NCBI GenBank assembly: GCA_947652605.1
Contig: OX393576.1
Span: forward strand, 51,002,966-51,066,965
DNA: 64,000 bases
Direction of reading: 5' to 3'
Source of the DNA: Elmis aenea
Taxonomy: Eukaryota; Arthropoda; Insecta; Coleoptera; Elmidae
Shown here: piece after piece, positions 1 through 10,560 of the stretch
How positions within the stretch are numbered: the stretch's first letter is position 1
How the letters are laid out: each line of letters starts with the position of its first letter
Position numbers and translations under genes: made by a program
Notes under the pieces: model-generated
The model's input: only the letters and a program-made list of their open reading frames with translations
Database searches by the model: none
What the model was told of the DNA's origin: nothing

Positions 1-166
1 AGATAAAAAATGTGGTGTAATATAGGTAAATGTCACATAATTTCTTATCACAAGGTTAATATTCAGTTTAAATATTGCATGTGCATTTCCTATGAAAATG
101 TAGTTTATGGAATAATAATTAATACTCTTGTTAAAATTTTTGCTTAAGACAAAAAATGGACTCTAC

Positions 167-437
167 CTTCATCTATTAATGCAATAGTTCCTAAAATTTT
201 TACTTGTAGTATTTCTCCACGTTTAGCCACCCTGTATCCGATTTCTAACACATCGATTGGATCATTATCACCCTTGCAACCAGTACCATCATCGAGATGC
301 TCGGGATTTTCCCAAGTCTGGGGTAAAGCTCCGTAATTCCAAATATAACCATGATGAGGAAAACAGTTTGCTACAAATCGGGGCTTGCCCTTTTTAATAT
401 CCTGTTTAATAGGGTTCAATATTTCCTTCATAGTTAT
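167..437 (-). CDS. Nurf-38: Pyrophosphatase exon 3 with metal-binding signature
   Basis: Opens with [13 protein letters not shown] and carries [24 protein letters not shown] and [12 protein letters not shown], i.e. the catalytic Lys/Tyr region and the Asp-rich Mg2+ site. It ends at IDEG before GTAGAG in phase 1. The following exon is outside the window. Confidence 0.95.
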
Positions 438-892
438 CTAAAATGAAGATTTAACCATAAACTGTGCAACCATGTGTTAAATATAGCAAATTACCTCCAT
501 TTTGGCATTTGTCCATCGAGGAACTTCTACAACCATATTAAAAATTTTCTTTGCACTATCGGCCATAAGCGGAATATCATGCAAGGGTGATACAGGTCCA
601 TTTTGATCATCTAATTATAAAAGCAATTATGTTAATATATCGTAACACATTGTTACAAAGGTTAGTATGCCAAAGTTCAATTAGATATAAAATTATATTT
701 AAAAAAAGTTAAAAAAAACTTACTAATATACACTCTATAATCAGGTGTATTTAAAGCACCTCTTTCCACAATTGTATATGACATTTTTGCGGTAGTGTCC
801 GAAAACAAACGGTTAGTAATAATTCCGGCACTGGAATGTATCAATTTTTTAGCGCAAGCTGCTAACACGTGTGTTGCCGCGACTGAGGACAT
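167..892 (-). CDS. Nurf-38: Soluble inorganic pyrophosphatase, 5' three exons (gene continues past left edge)
   Basis: Hydrolyses pyrophosphate to two phosphates with Mg2+. Exons on the minus strand are 892-724, 610-495 and 437-167; phases 1, 0 and 1 join without a break, all with GT-AG borders. The product reads through the family segments [25 protein letters not shown] and the metal-binding signature DNDPIDV, then stops at IDEG, about half of the usual 290 residues. The remaining exons must lie left of base 1; bases 1-166 are intron with nothing recognisable. An N-terminal extension of 36 residues precedes the conserved start-like Met37. The insect family member is known as Nurf-38 (also a chromatin-remodelling subunit); assignment to family is sure, to ortholog likely. 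Confidence 0.95.
495..610 (-). CDS. Nurf-38: Pyrophosphatase exon 2
   Basis: Starts after TTATAATTAG and ends before GTAATT. It encodes the beta-strand block with SPLHDIPL and [13 protein letters not shown], standard for eukaryotic soluble pyrophosphatases. It enters with two bases that complete an Asn codon and leaves in phase 0. Confidence 0.93.
724..892 (-). CDS. Nurf-38: Pyrophosphatase exon 1: start and mitochondrial presequence
   Basis: ATG at 892-890 opens a run rich in Ala, Ser, Lys and His with no acidic residue in the first 31, then Arg28-Leu-Phe|Ser, which looks like a matrix-processing site. Met37 (codon 784-782) begins the part that aligns with cytosolic enzymes (SYTIVERG). The donor is GTAAGT after one base of codon 57. 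An out-of-frame ATG eight bases upstream (900) would give a short overlapping uORF if it is in the mRNA. Confidence 0.88.
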
Positions 893-1076
893 TGCTCCAT
901 CTAGTACTATCTTCTAAAATTTCGCAGTTAAGGTTTACATAACACTATTCAATCACGGGAAGTTTGGTAAAATGTACTTTATTTCTTGCAAAAAAGAAAT
1001 TAATGCATGCTCAGATAACAAAAATACAAAAGCAATTAATATCTATTTAATATTTAGCAGTGATTGTAGCATTTAT
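893..1076. other. Upstream region of the pyrophosphatase gene
   Basis: AT-rich spacer between the pyrophosphatase start codon and the outer end of the inverted-repeat transposon. It should hold the pyrophosphatase 5' UTR and perhaps its promoter. A candidate acceptor (AAATTTTAG, minus strand, near 915) hints at a 5' UTR intron. No TATA or initiator element can be called with confidence. Confidence 0.4.
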
Positions 1077-1750
1077 GGTAATCTATGCTTGTAAGGGACC
1101 GGAAATCTGAAGTTGCAGCGACTAGCACTGACAGCGTCAACTTCCATAAAAGGTTTGCAGCCCACTATACACTACCGCTTAATATAGTCTATGTGTTTAT
1201 AGCTGGGGTTTATGCATAATGGTATGATTAATTTGTTGTTTTATTCAGTGTTTTAATAAGTTATTTCAATTTTTCACTTCGTAACTAAACAGCTGTTTTA
1301 TTGCAGGAGTTTTTATAACTTATTTCAATTTTTAACTAAACATTTGCTTAGCCAGCCCATGTCATTGTTATAAGGTATTTAAAATTTGAAGTTGCTAACT
1401 AAATAGCTGTTCTTTTTTAATATGTAACTTAATAATGGCAACTAATAAATTATTTCAATTTTTCCTTTCGTAACTGAACAACTGTTTTATTGCAGATATT
1501 TTTACAACTTATTTCATATTTTTAACTAACCATTTGTTTAGCCCATGTCCTCTGTTATAAGTTATTTGAAATTTGAAGTTGCTAACTAAACAGCTGTTCT
1601 TTTTTTAAATGTAGACAACTAAATAATAGCGCAACTGTAGTACAATGCAAATTTTTAATATGTAACTAAATAATAACAACTATAGTACAATACAATACTT
1701 TTGATACAGATAATAATAACTAATTCATTTACATATTGTGGAACATGCAC

Positions 1751-2387
1751 CGTTTTCTAAATTTAAGAACGATGACAGATGTTCGGTGTATGTTATTTTC
1801 ACCTTTCAGGAATAGTATGTAATCGATAGATGTTGGTGAGCTGAAGAAGCACTCGGGACCACATCTGTGCCTGGCGTTGGTTGTTCTTAAAAATCTTGGA
1901 CTGGATTGCTGACAAATAAATTGTGCTACGTTCACATGGTAGCATGATGATGTGGTCCATCCGTTCGGTGTGCGTTATTTTCACATATTGGGAATAGAAT
2001 GTTTTCGATGGAAGATGTTGGTAGGCCAAAGAGCACTCGAGAAGACCATATCTGTTCCTTATGTGGTCCGTTTTCTAAATTTAAGAACGACGACAGATGT
2101 TCGGTGTGTGTTATTTTCACCTTTTAAGAATAGTATGTAATCGATGGATGTTGGTGAGCTGAAGAAGCACTCGGGACCACATCTGTGCCTGGCGTTGGTT
2201 GTTCTTAAAAATCTTGGACTGGATTGCTGACAAATAAATTGTGCTACGTTCACATGGTAGCATGATGATGTGGTCCATCCGTTCGGTGTGCGTTATTTTC
2301 ACATATTGGGAATAGAATGTTTTCGATGGAAGATGTTGGTAGGCCAAAGAAACACTCGGGACCATAACTGTTCCTTGCGGTGTTCCG
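1751..2387. repeat. 318 bp tandem duplication in the left arm
   Basis: Two successive copies start at 1751 and 2069, each opening with CGTTTTCTAAATTTAAGAAC. Each unit contains two diverged half-units sharing GTTCGGTGTNNGTTATTTTCAC. Small open frames in both strands here are by-products of the repetition. Confidence 0.85.
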
Positions 2388-2613
2388 AGGGACTTTGGAC
2401 TGCCGGTAGGTTTGAGTGCTGTAACAGATATTTAATTATTATTTGCAGACATTTTTTTAATGTCACAACTTTACCTTATAAGAAAGAGTGAAGCAACAAT
2501 TGTTTTGCCAGCAATTACTTAGTAACGATGTTGTTTTAGATGCAGTGAAGGCTGATTAAAAATATATTTAAAAACAAAAATTAAAAAGATTATCAGGATA
2601 CAACGATATGGCG

Positions 2614-2880
2614 CTATTCTCTTTGTTTATATAGATGAGCAAAAAAGACGACAATATTGAAGGTTGCAATAGCAACTGCTAGTGGAAATGGACAACTAGT
2701 AAAGTACCACCTAGAGCTCTGCTGTGATGGACACTGGATCTTAATTTGTATATAACTGGGTATCTGCAGGAGTTTTCTGGTGGAATTTGTAAAATATTGA
2801 AAACAAAAATGATCATAATGCATGATGGTTGGGTTGGTTTGGCAATTTTGTGGATTCCTTGAATGCGAACGTGAAGACAT
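2614..2880. pseudogene. Diverged transposase-like remnant (arm copy at 5977-6243)
   Basis: On the plus strand, 2815-2880 reads HDGW...LAILWIP, matching in order the HDGWAAY and FVDP segments of the nearby transposase, but with stops. Another diverged copy flanks the insertion at 4553-4640. These look like older, decayed copies of the same transposase tail; the match is short. Confidence 0.4.
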
Positions 2881-2953
2881 GTGTATGTGATGTAATTAAT
2901 AAATTAATATCATTTCAAATCCGTTGCTGATGTGTACAATATACAATAATTAC

Positions 2954-3307
2954 CTACTGTACGTTGTACTCATCACCAATAACCGCTAGTAAATTACTGA
3001 AGGTTTTATTTTTATCAATTTTGGGTATTGTACAACGCCAAACAAATTCATGCAGATAACTAGTAAACAAAGGTTCGGATGTTCCGAACTGACGACGTAA
3101 CTTTCGTTTACATCTCATCCACATGTTCTCCACATTCTGGGTGTGTATATCCCGATTCAAGGGATCCACAAAATGTAATGTATGATTTATCATATCGTGG
3201 GTGTAAATACCACCAGCAATATTGCCGATGTTGGCATACGCGGCCCAACCATCGTGCACAATGTGCGTTCCTGGCAAAATATATTGCTGAATTAAATGCC
3301 CCAGTGT
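2954..3307 (-). pseudogene. Mirrored 3' third of the transposase gene
   Basis: The minus strand reads the last 107 residues of the transposase (from the HDGWAAY Asp through the catalytic Glu to the stop) identically to 5580-5903. It is the consequence of the arm boundary falling inside the gene. It lacks the zinc ribbon and first catalytic Asp and cannot make an active enzyme alone. Confidence 0.9.
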
Positions 3308-3508
3308 CTACTTCTAAGAACCTTTGTCCATCCCACCGAAATATGGTACTAGACCAGTTACTAGTCACAGTCACCGGAAGTGTTAAATAAATTGTAAGTG
3401 CAATATAAAACATTTAGGGTGTCCCCCAGTAGGGGGCCCGGATGCACTGCACCCTCCACATGATTGGCCCTGGATAGTGGGATGGACACTGGATGTTAAT
3501 TTGTACAT

Positions 3509-4552
3509 ATGAGTCGTCCGTTTGCAAAAGCAGTTAAATCCATAAAAATCGAAGGTTGAGTTTTTGTTATCCCTGGAAACTTCAACTCATTGGCTATCAA
3601 ATGAACATGTTCTACAGATGCAAAAAAAATTAAAAACACTACAAATTCGTAGTTGAAAAGTGGGTACAGAAGCAAAAGCATTCAAATCCGTTTAGTGTTC
3701 AGGTGCAAAAGAAGTTAAACCAAACCTGCCATATTTAATTTGCAAAAGCATTTACATCCATGTTTGAAGGTGTTTGCCAAAAATTACAGTAACAAAAGCA
3801 GCTATATCTGTGAATGTCTTGTCTTTCTATCAGAATTGGTAGGAAAAGCCCGTTGTTTAGTTTCAGTTTTGTTATCTTGTTGGATGAAAGTGTTTGTTAT
3901 TACTGAATAATGGAAGGAGACAATGAGTTTAAAAGTGATTTTTAACCGAAACCGTTATTTTTAAAGGCAAAAAAAACGGTAACCTTTAACAAAAATAATA
4001 AAAAACCGGTATTTTAAACAATTTTTTAAATAAAAATTACGATGAAAAATACAAAATCTGTAGTAAATGCGATTAGTTTACCAAAAGTCATTACTGAACT
4101 CTTGATTGAACATTTATTATACAATTATAAATAAATAATATCTTTTCATACTTTAACATTTTTTACAATAATTTTGATTTATAAGTTTTGTAATAAATTA
4201 TTTTAAACAGATAGTCTTTATTAATTTATAAACCTACAACAAAATTTTTGGGGGACCGGATTTAACTACTTTTGCATGTTTTTAAATAAACATCGTGTAC
4301 ACTTCATTTGCAAAAGAAGTTAAATCCAAATACAGAAGCAAAAGAAGTTAAATCCGAAAAATATTTATTTATTGATAATCTCCTGTTATAGTCAGATTAT
4401 AGGCATTTTGGAGAATAAATAAACAATTTTTTGTTTGCCTAAACAAAAAAAAATCACTGTTTTACATAAAAAGCGTAGATTCTAGGAGTTTTTATCGATT
4501 TGCCAAAAAAAAATTCATGTGGATTTAAATGGTTTTGCAAACGGACGACTCA
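3509..4552. mobile_element. Small inverted-repeat element inside the transposon centre
   Basis: Both ends carry GAGTCGTCCGTTTGCAAAA in inverted orientation (3509 and 4552), followed by AAATCC. The interior has several copies of GCAAAAGNAGTTAAATCC. Flanking sequence on both sides (3480-3508, 4553-4640) continues one interrupted unit also seen intact at 2740-2880, so this is an insertion. Bases about 3930-4160 are a partial copy of the hAT-like element at 32039-32487. Confidence 0.65.
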
Positions 4553-4931
4553 TTATCTGGGTATATGCTGGATTTGTTCTGACGGAGTTCGTAAAATTTT
4601 GAAGAAAAAAAAAACAGTGGTTGGGTGTTTTTTTGGATTCCTTAAATGCGAATCGAATTAAATAAAACAGATTTAAACACCGCGCAGTGTGCAAAATCGC
4701 TACGTTTATTGTGGTGGTTTTCCATTGGTGGTATCCCCGCCCTTAAGACCCGCGAAATGGCGCCAATTTCAAAAGCTCTCCAATAAGAAGTCGAATATTG
4801 CACTTTATTTGAAAATCGCCAATACAGTATCTGAGTCAATTTAGCGCGTTATAAAAGTGGCTTCGAGAGTTCTGGCAAGGGTTCGAGGCTTTATTAAAAA
4901 AACAGTGAATAGTAATCCACGTTTTGTCGCT

Positions 4932-5903
4932 ATGGCTGCAACAATTATTGTTAACCAGGTGTTACCGAGGGACCTAATTGTGGAAGAGGAGTGGCAATAT
5001 GTGGCATTAGCTCAGCAATTTCTTGGTGACGTTGCTGTTTTAGAATTTTTAGCAGCCAGAAGGCTAATTAAAAATTCGTCGTTTTGTGAGAGGTGTCAGG
5101 TTAATCGAGTTTTGATTTCTTATACAGGTGTTCAGGATGGAATGATATGGCGTTGTAAAACTTGCAGGCAGAAGCAGTCTGTTCGAGACGGAAGCTTCTT
5201 TTCTTTAAGCCGGCTTCCACTATCTACAATTATGTATTGTTTATATGGATGGGCGAGAGACATCCCACAGGGTGAGGTGGCGTATCAAGCTGGAGTCAAT
5301 GTTAACACGCTCGTCGATTGGAACAACTATTGCCGAGAAGTTGTTGAGCAATGGCTCCAGCATCACCCACGAGAAATTGGCGGCATGTTGGATGATGGTA
5401 CCCAGCTGGTAGTGGAAATTGACGAATCCAAGTTTTTCCATCGTAAGTATCATCGAGGGCAGTGGCGTGAAGGACACTGGGTATTCGGAGGTATAGAACG
5501 GGGTACCGGTAAGTGTTTTTTGGTGGAAGTAGCTGATCGCACCGCAGCAACACTGGGGCATTTAATTCAGCAATATATTTTGCCAGGAACGCACATTGTG
5601 CACGATGGTTGGGCCGCGTATGCCAACATCGGCAATATTGCTGGTGGTATTTACACCCACGATATGATAAATCATACATTACATTTTGTGGATCCCTTGA
5701 ATCGGGATATACACACCCAGAATGTGGAGAACATGTGGATGAGATGTAAACGAAAGTTACGTCGTCAGTTCGGAACATCCGAACCTTTGTTTACTAGTTA
5801 TCTGCATGAATTTGTTTGGCGTTGTACAATACCCAAAATTGATAAAAATAAAACCTTCAGTAATTTACTAGCGGTTATTGGTGATGAGTACAACGTACAG
5901 TAG
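4932..5903 (+). CDS. IS1595/ISXO2-like (Merlin) DDE transposase, intact
   Basis: 324 residues from ATG 4932; the frame is open back to 4857 but has no earlier ATG. An N-terminal zinc ribbon (CERC ... CKTC, about residues 51-80) precedes the catalytic core: Asp164 in VEIDESKF, Asp225 in HDGWAAY and Glu266 in TQNVENMW, followed by the family tail YLHEFVWR. It is expected to cut and paste the surrounding element in the nucleus. No stop or frameshift is seen, so the protein may be active. The family is shared with bacterial IS1595, but the AT-rich, repeat-bearing context and long arms show a eukaryotic element. Confidence 0.9.
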   Translation: MAATIIVNQVLPRDLIVEEEWQYVALAQQFLGDVAVLEFLAARRLIKNSSFCERCQVNRVLISYTGVQDGMIWRCKTCRQKQSVRDGSFFSLSRLPLSTIMYCLYGWARDIPQGEVAYQAGVNVNTLVDWNNYCREVVEQWLQHHPREIGGMLDDGTQLVVEIDESKFFHRKYHRGQWREGHWVFGGIERGTGKCFLVEVADRTAATLGHLIQQYILPGTHIVHDGWAAYANIGNIAGGIYTHDMINHTLHFVDPLNRDIHTQNVENMWMRCKRKLRRQFGTSEPLFTSYLHEFVWRCTIPKIDKNKTFSNLLAVIGDEYNVQ

Positions 5904-6479
5904 GTAATTATTGTATATTGTACACATCAGCAACGGATTTGAAATGATATTAATTTATTAATTACATCACATACACATGTCTTCACGTTCGCATTCAAGG
6001 AATCCACAAAATTGCCAAACCAACCCAACCATCATGCATTATGATCATTTTTGTTTTCAATATTTTACAAATTCCACCAGAAAACTCCTGCAGATACCCA
6101 GTTATATACAAATTAAGATCCAGTGTCCATCACAGCAGAGCTCTAGGTGGTACTTTACTAGTTGTCCATTTCCACTAGCAGTTGCTATTGCAACCTTCAA
6201 TATTGTCGTCTTTTTTGCTCATCTATATAAACAAAGAGAATAGCGCCATATCGTTGTATCCTGATAATCTTTTTAATTTTTGTTTTTAAATATATTTTTA
6301 ATCAGCCTTCACTGCATCTAAAACAACATCGTTACTAAGTAATTGCTGGCAAAACAATTGTTGCTTCACTCTTTCTTATAAGGTAAAGTTGTGACATTAA
6401 AAAAATGTCTGCAAATAATAATTAAATATCTGTTACAGCACTCAAACCTACCGGCAGTCCAAAGTCCCTCGGAACACCG

Positions 6480-7105
6480 CAAGGAACAGTTATGGTCCCG
6501 AGTGTTTCTTTGGCCTACCAACATCTTCCATCGAAAACATTCTATTCCCAATATGTGAAAATAACGCACACCGAACGGATGGACCACATCATCATGCTAC
6601 CATGTGAACGTAGCACAATTTATTTGTCAGCAATCCAGTCCAAGATTTTTAAGAACAACCAACGCCAGGCACAGATGTGGTCCCGAGTGCTTCTTCAGCT
6701 CACCAACATCCATCGATTACATACTATTCTTAAAAGGTGAAAATAACACACACCGAACATCTGTCGTCGTTCTTAAATTTAGAAAACGGACCACATAAGG
6801 AACAGATATGGTCTTCTCGAGTGCTCTTTGGCCTACCAACATCTTCCATCGAAAACATTCTATTCCCAATATGTGAAAATAACGCACACCGAACGGATGG
6901 ACCACATCATCATGCTACCATGTGAACGTAGCACAATTTATTTGTCAGCAATCCAGTCCAAGATTTTTAAGAACAACGCCAGGCACAGATGTGGTCCCGA
7001 GTGCTTCTTCAGCTCACCAACATCTATCGATTACATACTATTCCTGAAAGGTGAAAATAACATACACCGAACATCTGTCATCGTTCTTAAATTTAGAAAA
7101 CGGTG
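6480..7105. repeat. 318 bp tandem duplication in the right arm
   Basis: Reverse-complement counterpart of 1751-2387. One copy lacks 4 bp (CCAA) near 6976 compared with the left arm, the only clear indel between the arms that I found. Confidence 0.8.
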
Positions 7106-7776
7106 CATGTTCCACAATATGTAAATGAATTAGTTATTATTATCTGTATCAAAAGTATTGTATTGTACTATAGTTGTTATTATTTAGTTACATATTAAAA
7201 ATTTGCATTGTACTACAGTTGCGCTATTATTTAGTTGTCTACATTTAAAAAAAGAACAGCTGTTTAGTTAGCAACTTCAAATTTCAAATAACTTATAACA
7301 GAGGACATGGGCTAAACAAATGGTTAGTTAAAAATATGAAATAAGTTGTAAAAATATCTGCAATAAAACAGTTGTTCAGTTACGAAAGGAAAAATTGAAA
7401 TAATTTATTAGTTGCCATTATTAAGTTACATATTAAAAAAGAACAGCTATTTAGTTAGCAACTTCAAATTTTAAATACCTTATAACAATGACATGGGCTG
7501 GCTAAGCAAATGTTTAGTTAAAAATTGAAATAAGTTATAAAAACTCCTGCAATAAAACAGCTGTTTAGTTACGAAGTGAAAAATTGAAATAACTTATTAA
7601 AACACTGAATAAAACAACAAATTAATCATACCATTATGCATAAACCCCAGCTATAAACACATAGACTATATTAAGCGGTAGTGTATAGTGGGCTGCAAAC
7701 CTTTTATGGAAGTTGACGCTGTCAGTGCTAGTCGCTGCAACTTCAGATTTCCGGTCCCTTACAAGCATAGATTACC

Positions 7777-9214
7777 CAGGGTGTCTTAGCCATGGATAAT
7801 TTCGTTAGTTATTACAAATAATTCCAAAATACCTTATACAGTGCTGGGCGAAAGTCTGGATACAGGCAAATATTTACAGTGCTATTGAAAATAAAATTTG
7901 TTGTTTAGGATTTTATGCGAGTATTGAGGTTGAGTTACTACTTCCTGTTTGACCGGAAACATACAAAAAGTTTGAAATGTAAACAACGTTATTTGATAAA
8001 GGATTTAGTAGGGATCTTAAAAATGTATGGTTTGGTATGTTTATAATATTCACTATGGAGATGTTTAAAAAATAAATAACCAATTGTCGTTTACTTAAAA
8101 CAAAATATAGTACAAAAAAAAAACAATTTCCAAAATTAACATAACACCTGGCATCAATTATTTTATTTTACTTTGTAAATGAATAACATTGCCCAAACCC
8201 TGACACAACATTTACTAAAACATGTAATACTGCCAAAGGGCCAAGTTACGAGGATTTCAAATTTAGTAAACATTAAAATATTACGGTCATAACTTGGAGT
8301 ACAATGTCAATGTTTGGGTTTTGTCAATCAACAAACGATTTGTTGATAGATTTGACAATCATAAATAGAACACATTACTTGACAAGGATGAACCTTCAAT
8401 TAAAAAAAAAAATGACAACAGAAACCTAAAATCTTGGTACAGTCGCGTTTAGTTAGTTAAGAACCACCTAGAAATGTATAGGTATGGTACCGGTTAAAAA
8501 AAAAGCAATAAATATAAAAAAATTTTGACATGTTTATGTAATTTGATCATGATCTACCACTTATTTATAAATAGTCAAAACCGCAAATAGCTGAATTATT
8601 TTTGCATGCACTGCATTGTGTGTAAATTGACGTATTTTGACCTAGAAGTTCAATATCGTTTCAAACAATACGAGTAGCAAGTTATGTATTAATATTAATG
8701 TCTAATTTTTAAAGAGAATTTGAGCGATGTTACAATTGTTGTAGCTATTATGTTCGCAACTGTGCGTTGGTGGCAAAAGTATATTCCTTCAAGTTTATCA
8801 ATCAGACCGGTCAAGGACAACAGGAAACTAATAATTTGTGATTGAGAGTTTTAAGAAATGCTTTAAATAATGTTAAAACTTCTTGAAATACAGCAGTTCC
8901 ACGTTTGCATTTTTAGAGATAGAGTTTTGGTGTTTATTTAGTGGGTCTATTATCTCAATAAAATAAATATAGACAAATGTACAGATATTGTGACGGACCG
9001 CCCTATACAACGCCCTGCACTGTTGGGGAAGAGTACTTATTCCTCATACTTATTATTGTCAATTATGGCTCTTGATCGTCTTTACTTATAATCTTAATGG
9101 TAAGATCATCAAATGTTGCTTTACTTGATACACAGATCTAGAGTAATTATTACATAGTAGGAAACAAAGAAAGCACAACAACTTTAACAAAAACTCCTAT
9201 ATTTTTCAATTGGT
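7777..9214. other. AT-rich intergenic DNA, no gene seen
   Basis: Begins directly at the transposon end with CAGGGTGTC, a motif typical of fold-back element ends in this window. No long open frame, RNA gene or clear inverted repeat is visible. Confidence 0.5.
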
Positions 9215-9249
9215 TGTACAGTGTTCAGTGGTTAATTCTTAACACTTTC

Positions 9250-9313
9250 GCTACCCATCGGCTCATATATGAGCCACCTGATTCTAAGAGCTTATATATG
9301 AGCCATGGGTAGA
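9250..9313. repeat. Short hairpin with GCTCATATATGAGC core
   Basis: CTACCCAT at the left and ATGGGTAG at the right enclose two copies of the palindrome-like GGCTCATATATGAGCC / GAGCTTATATATGAGC. It could form a strong hairpin; it may be the remnant of a small inverted-repeat element. Confidence 0.55.
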
Positions 9314-9439
9314 AAAGTAGTCACTATTTAGTTGCTCCATGAAGTCTATTACTACCATATTAGATGGTGGTCTATAGAAGTGCATGAAGTTGGCGCGCCA
9401 ACGAACGCCGCAAATTTTAAAATTATTTTTATCTTTTGG

Positions 9440-10560
9440 CGCCCAATATGCGCCCAAATGCACCCTAAAATTTTTTAATTTTGCTTAACGGGTTACCGAG
9501 ATATAGCTAATTAATTAAGAGACGTGCCAACTTCACGCTGGCACGCCAAGTATTTCCAAACATTCTGAAATTCGTCTCATCCTTTAGCGCCCAATATGCG
9601 CTCTAAAAAAAATTTAATTTTGCTTAACGGGTTACCGAGATATAGCTTAATTAATTAAGTGGCGTGCCAACCATGCTGCCACGCCAACTATTTCCGAAAA
9701 TTCTGAAATTCGTCATATCCATATGCGCCCAACTGCGCCCTAAAATTTTTTAATTTTGCTCAACGGGTTACCGAGATATAGCTAATTAATTAAATGGCGT
9801 GCCAACTTCACACTGGCACGCCACCTATTTCCGAAAATTCTGAAATTCGTCATCCATTAGCGCCCAATATGCGCCCAGATGCACCCTAAAAATTTTTAAT
9901 TTCGCTCAATGGGTTACCGAGATATAGCTTAATAATTAAGTGGCGTGCCAACCATGCTGCCACGCCAACTATTTCCGAAAATTCTGAAATTCGTCATATC
10001 CATATGCGCCCAACTGCGCCCTAAATTTTTTTAATTTTGCTCAACGGGTTACCGAGATATAGCTAATTAATTAAGTGGCGTGCCAACTTCACACTGGCAC
10101 GCCACCTATTTCCGAAAATTCTGAAATTCGTCATCCATTAGCGCCCAATATGCGCCCAGATGCGCCCTAAAAATTTTTAATTTTGCTCAATGGGTTACCG
10201 AGATATAGCTTAATAATTAAGTGGCGTGCCAACTTCACGCTGGCACGTCAACTATTTCCAAACATTCTGAGATTTGTCTTATCCTTAACCGCCCAATATG
10301 CGCCCAAATGCGCCCTAAAATTTTTTAATTTTGTTCAACGGGTTACCGAGATATAGCTAATTAATTAAGTGGCGTGCCAACTTCACACTGGCACGCCAAC
10401 TATTTCTGAAAATTCTGAAATTCATCTTATCCTATTGCGCCCTAAATTTCTTAAAAATATCTTTACTAGTTGCCGAGTTATGATCAATCAATTAATTAAT
10501 TAAGAAGGGCGAAGTTGGCACGCCAATTATCACCAAAAATCTAAATGCGTGGTCACTCTT
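9440..10560. repeat. Satellite array, about 134-147 bp monomer, 281 bp dimer
   Basis: Seven copies of GGGTTACCGAGATATAGCT start near 9489, 9630, 9764, 9911, 10046, 10192 and 10339. Each is followed by TTAATTAA-rich sequence, a GGCGTGCCAACTT..GGCACGCCA inverted pair and GCGCCCAATATGCGCCC. Alternate units resemble each other best, giving a 281-282 bp higher-order step. It ends with a degraded unit near 10560. Confidence 0.88.

Larger units (their letters stand above)
1077..7776 (+). mobile_element. IS1595/Merlin-type DNA transposon with 2.2 kb inverted arms
   Basis: Bases 1077-3307 and 5550-7776 are nearly identical inverted copies; the right arm lacks 4 bp near 6976, which explains 2231 versus 2227 bp. 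The 2.24 kb centre holds the 5' part of a transposase gene whose last third lies in the right arm, so the left arm carries a mirrored copy of that last third (2954-3277). Both arms contain the same 318 bp tandem duplication. I could not find the 8-9 bp target duplication expected for Merlin elements; the right end abuts CAGGGTG, the end of another repeat. Near-identity of the arms suggests recent origin or gene conversion between arms. Confidence 0.85.

Noticed and set aside
4857..4931. Upstream extension of the transposase from GTG
   Set aside because: A GTG start is a bacterial convention; the first ATG at 4932 precedes all conserved blocks.
4932..5903. Bacterial contamination suggested by IS1595 similarity
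   Set aside because: The gene lies within AT-rich eukaryotic repeats and inverted arms continuous with the host gene region.
1729..7124. Many small repeated open frames
   Set aside because: They arise from the 318 bp duplication and the inverted arms, and lack any domain match.
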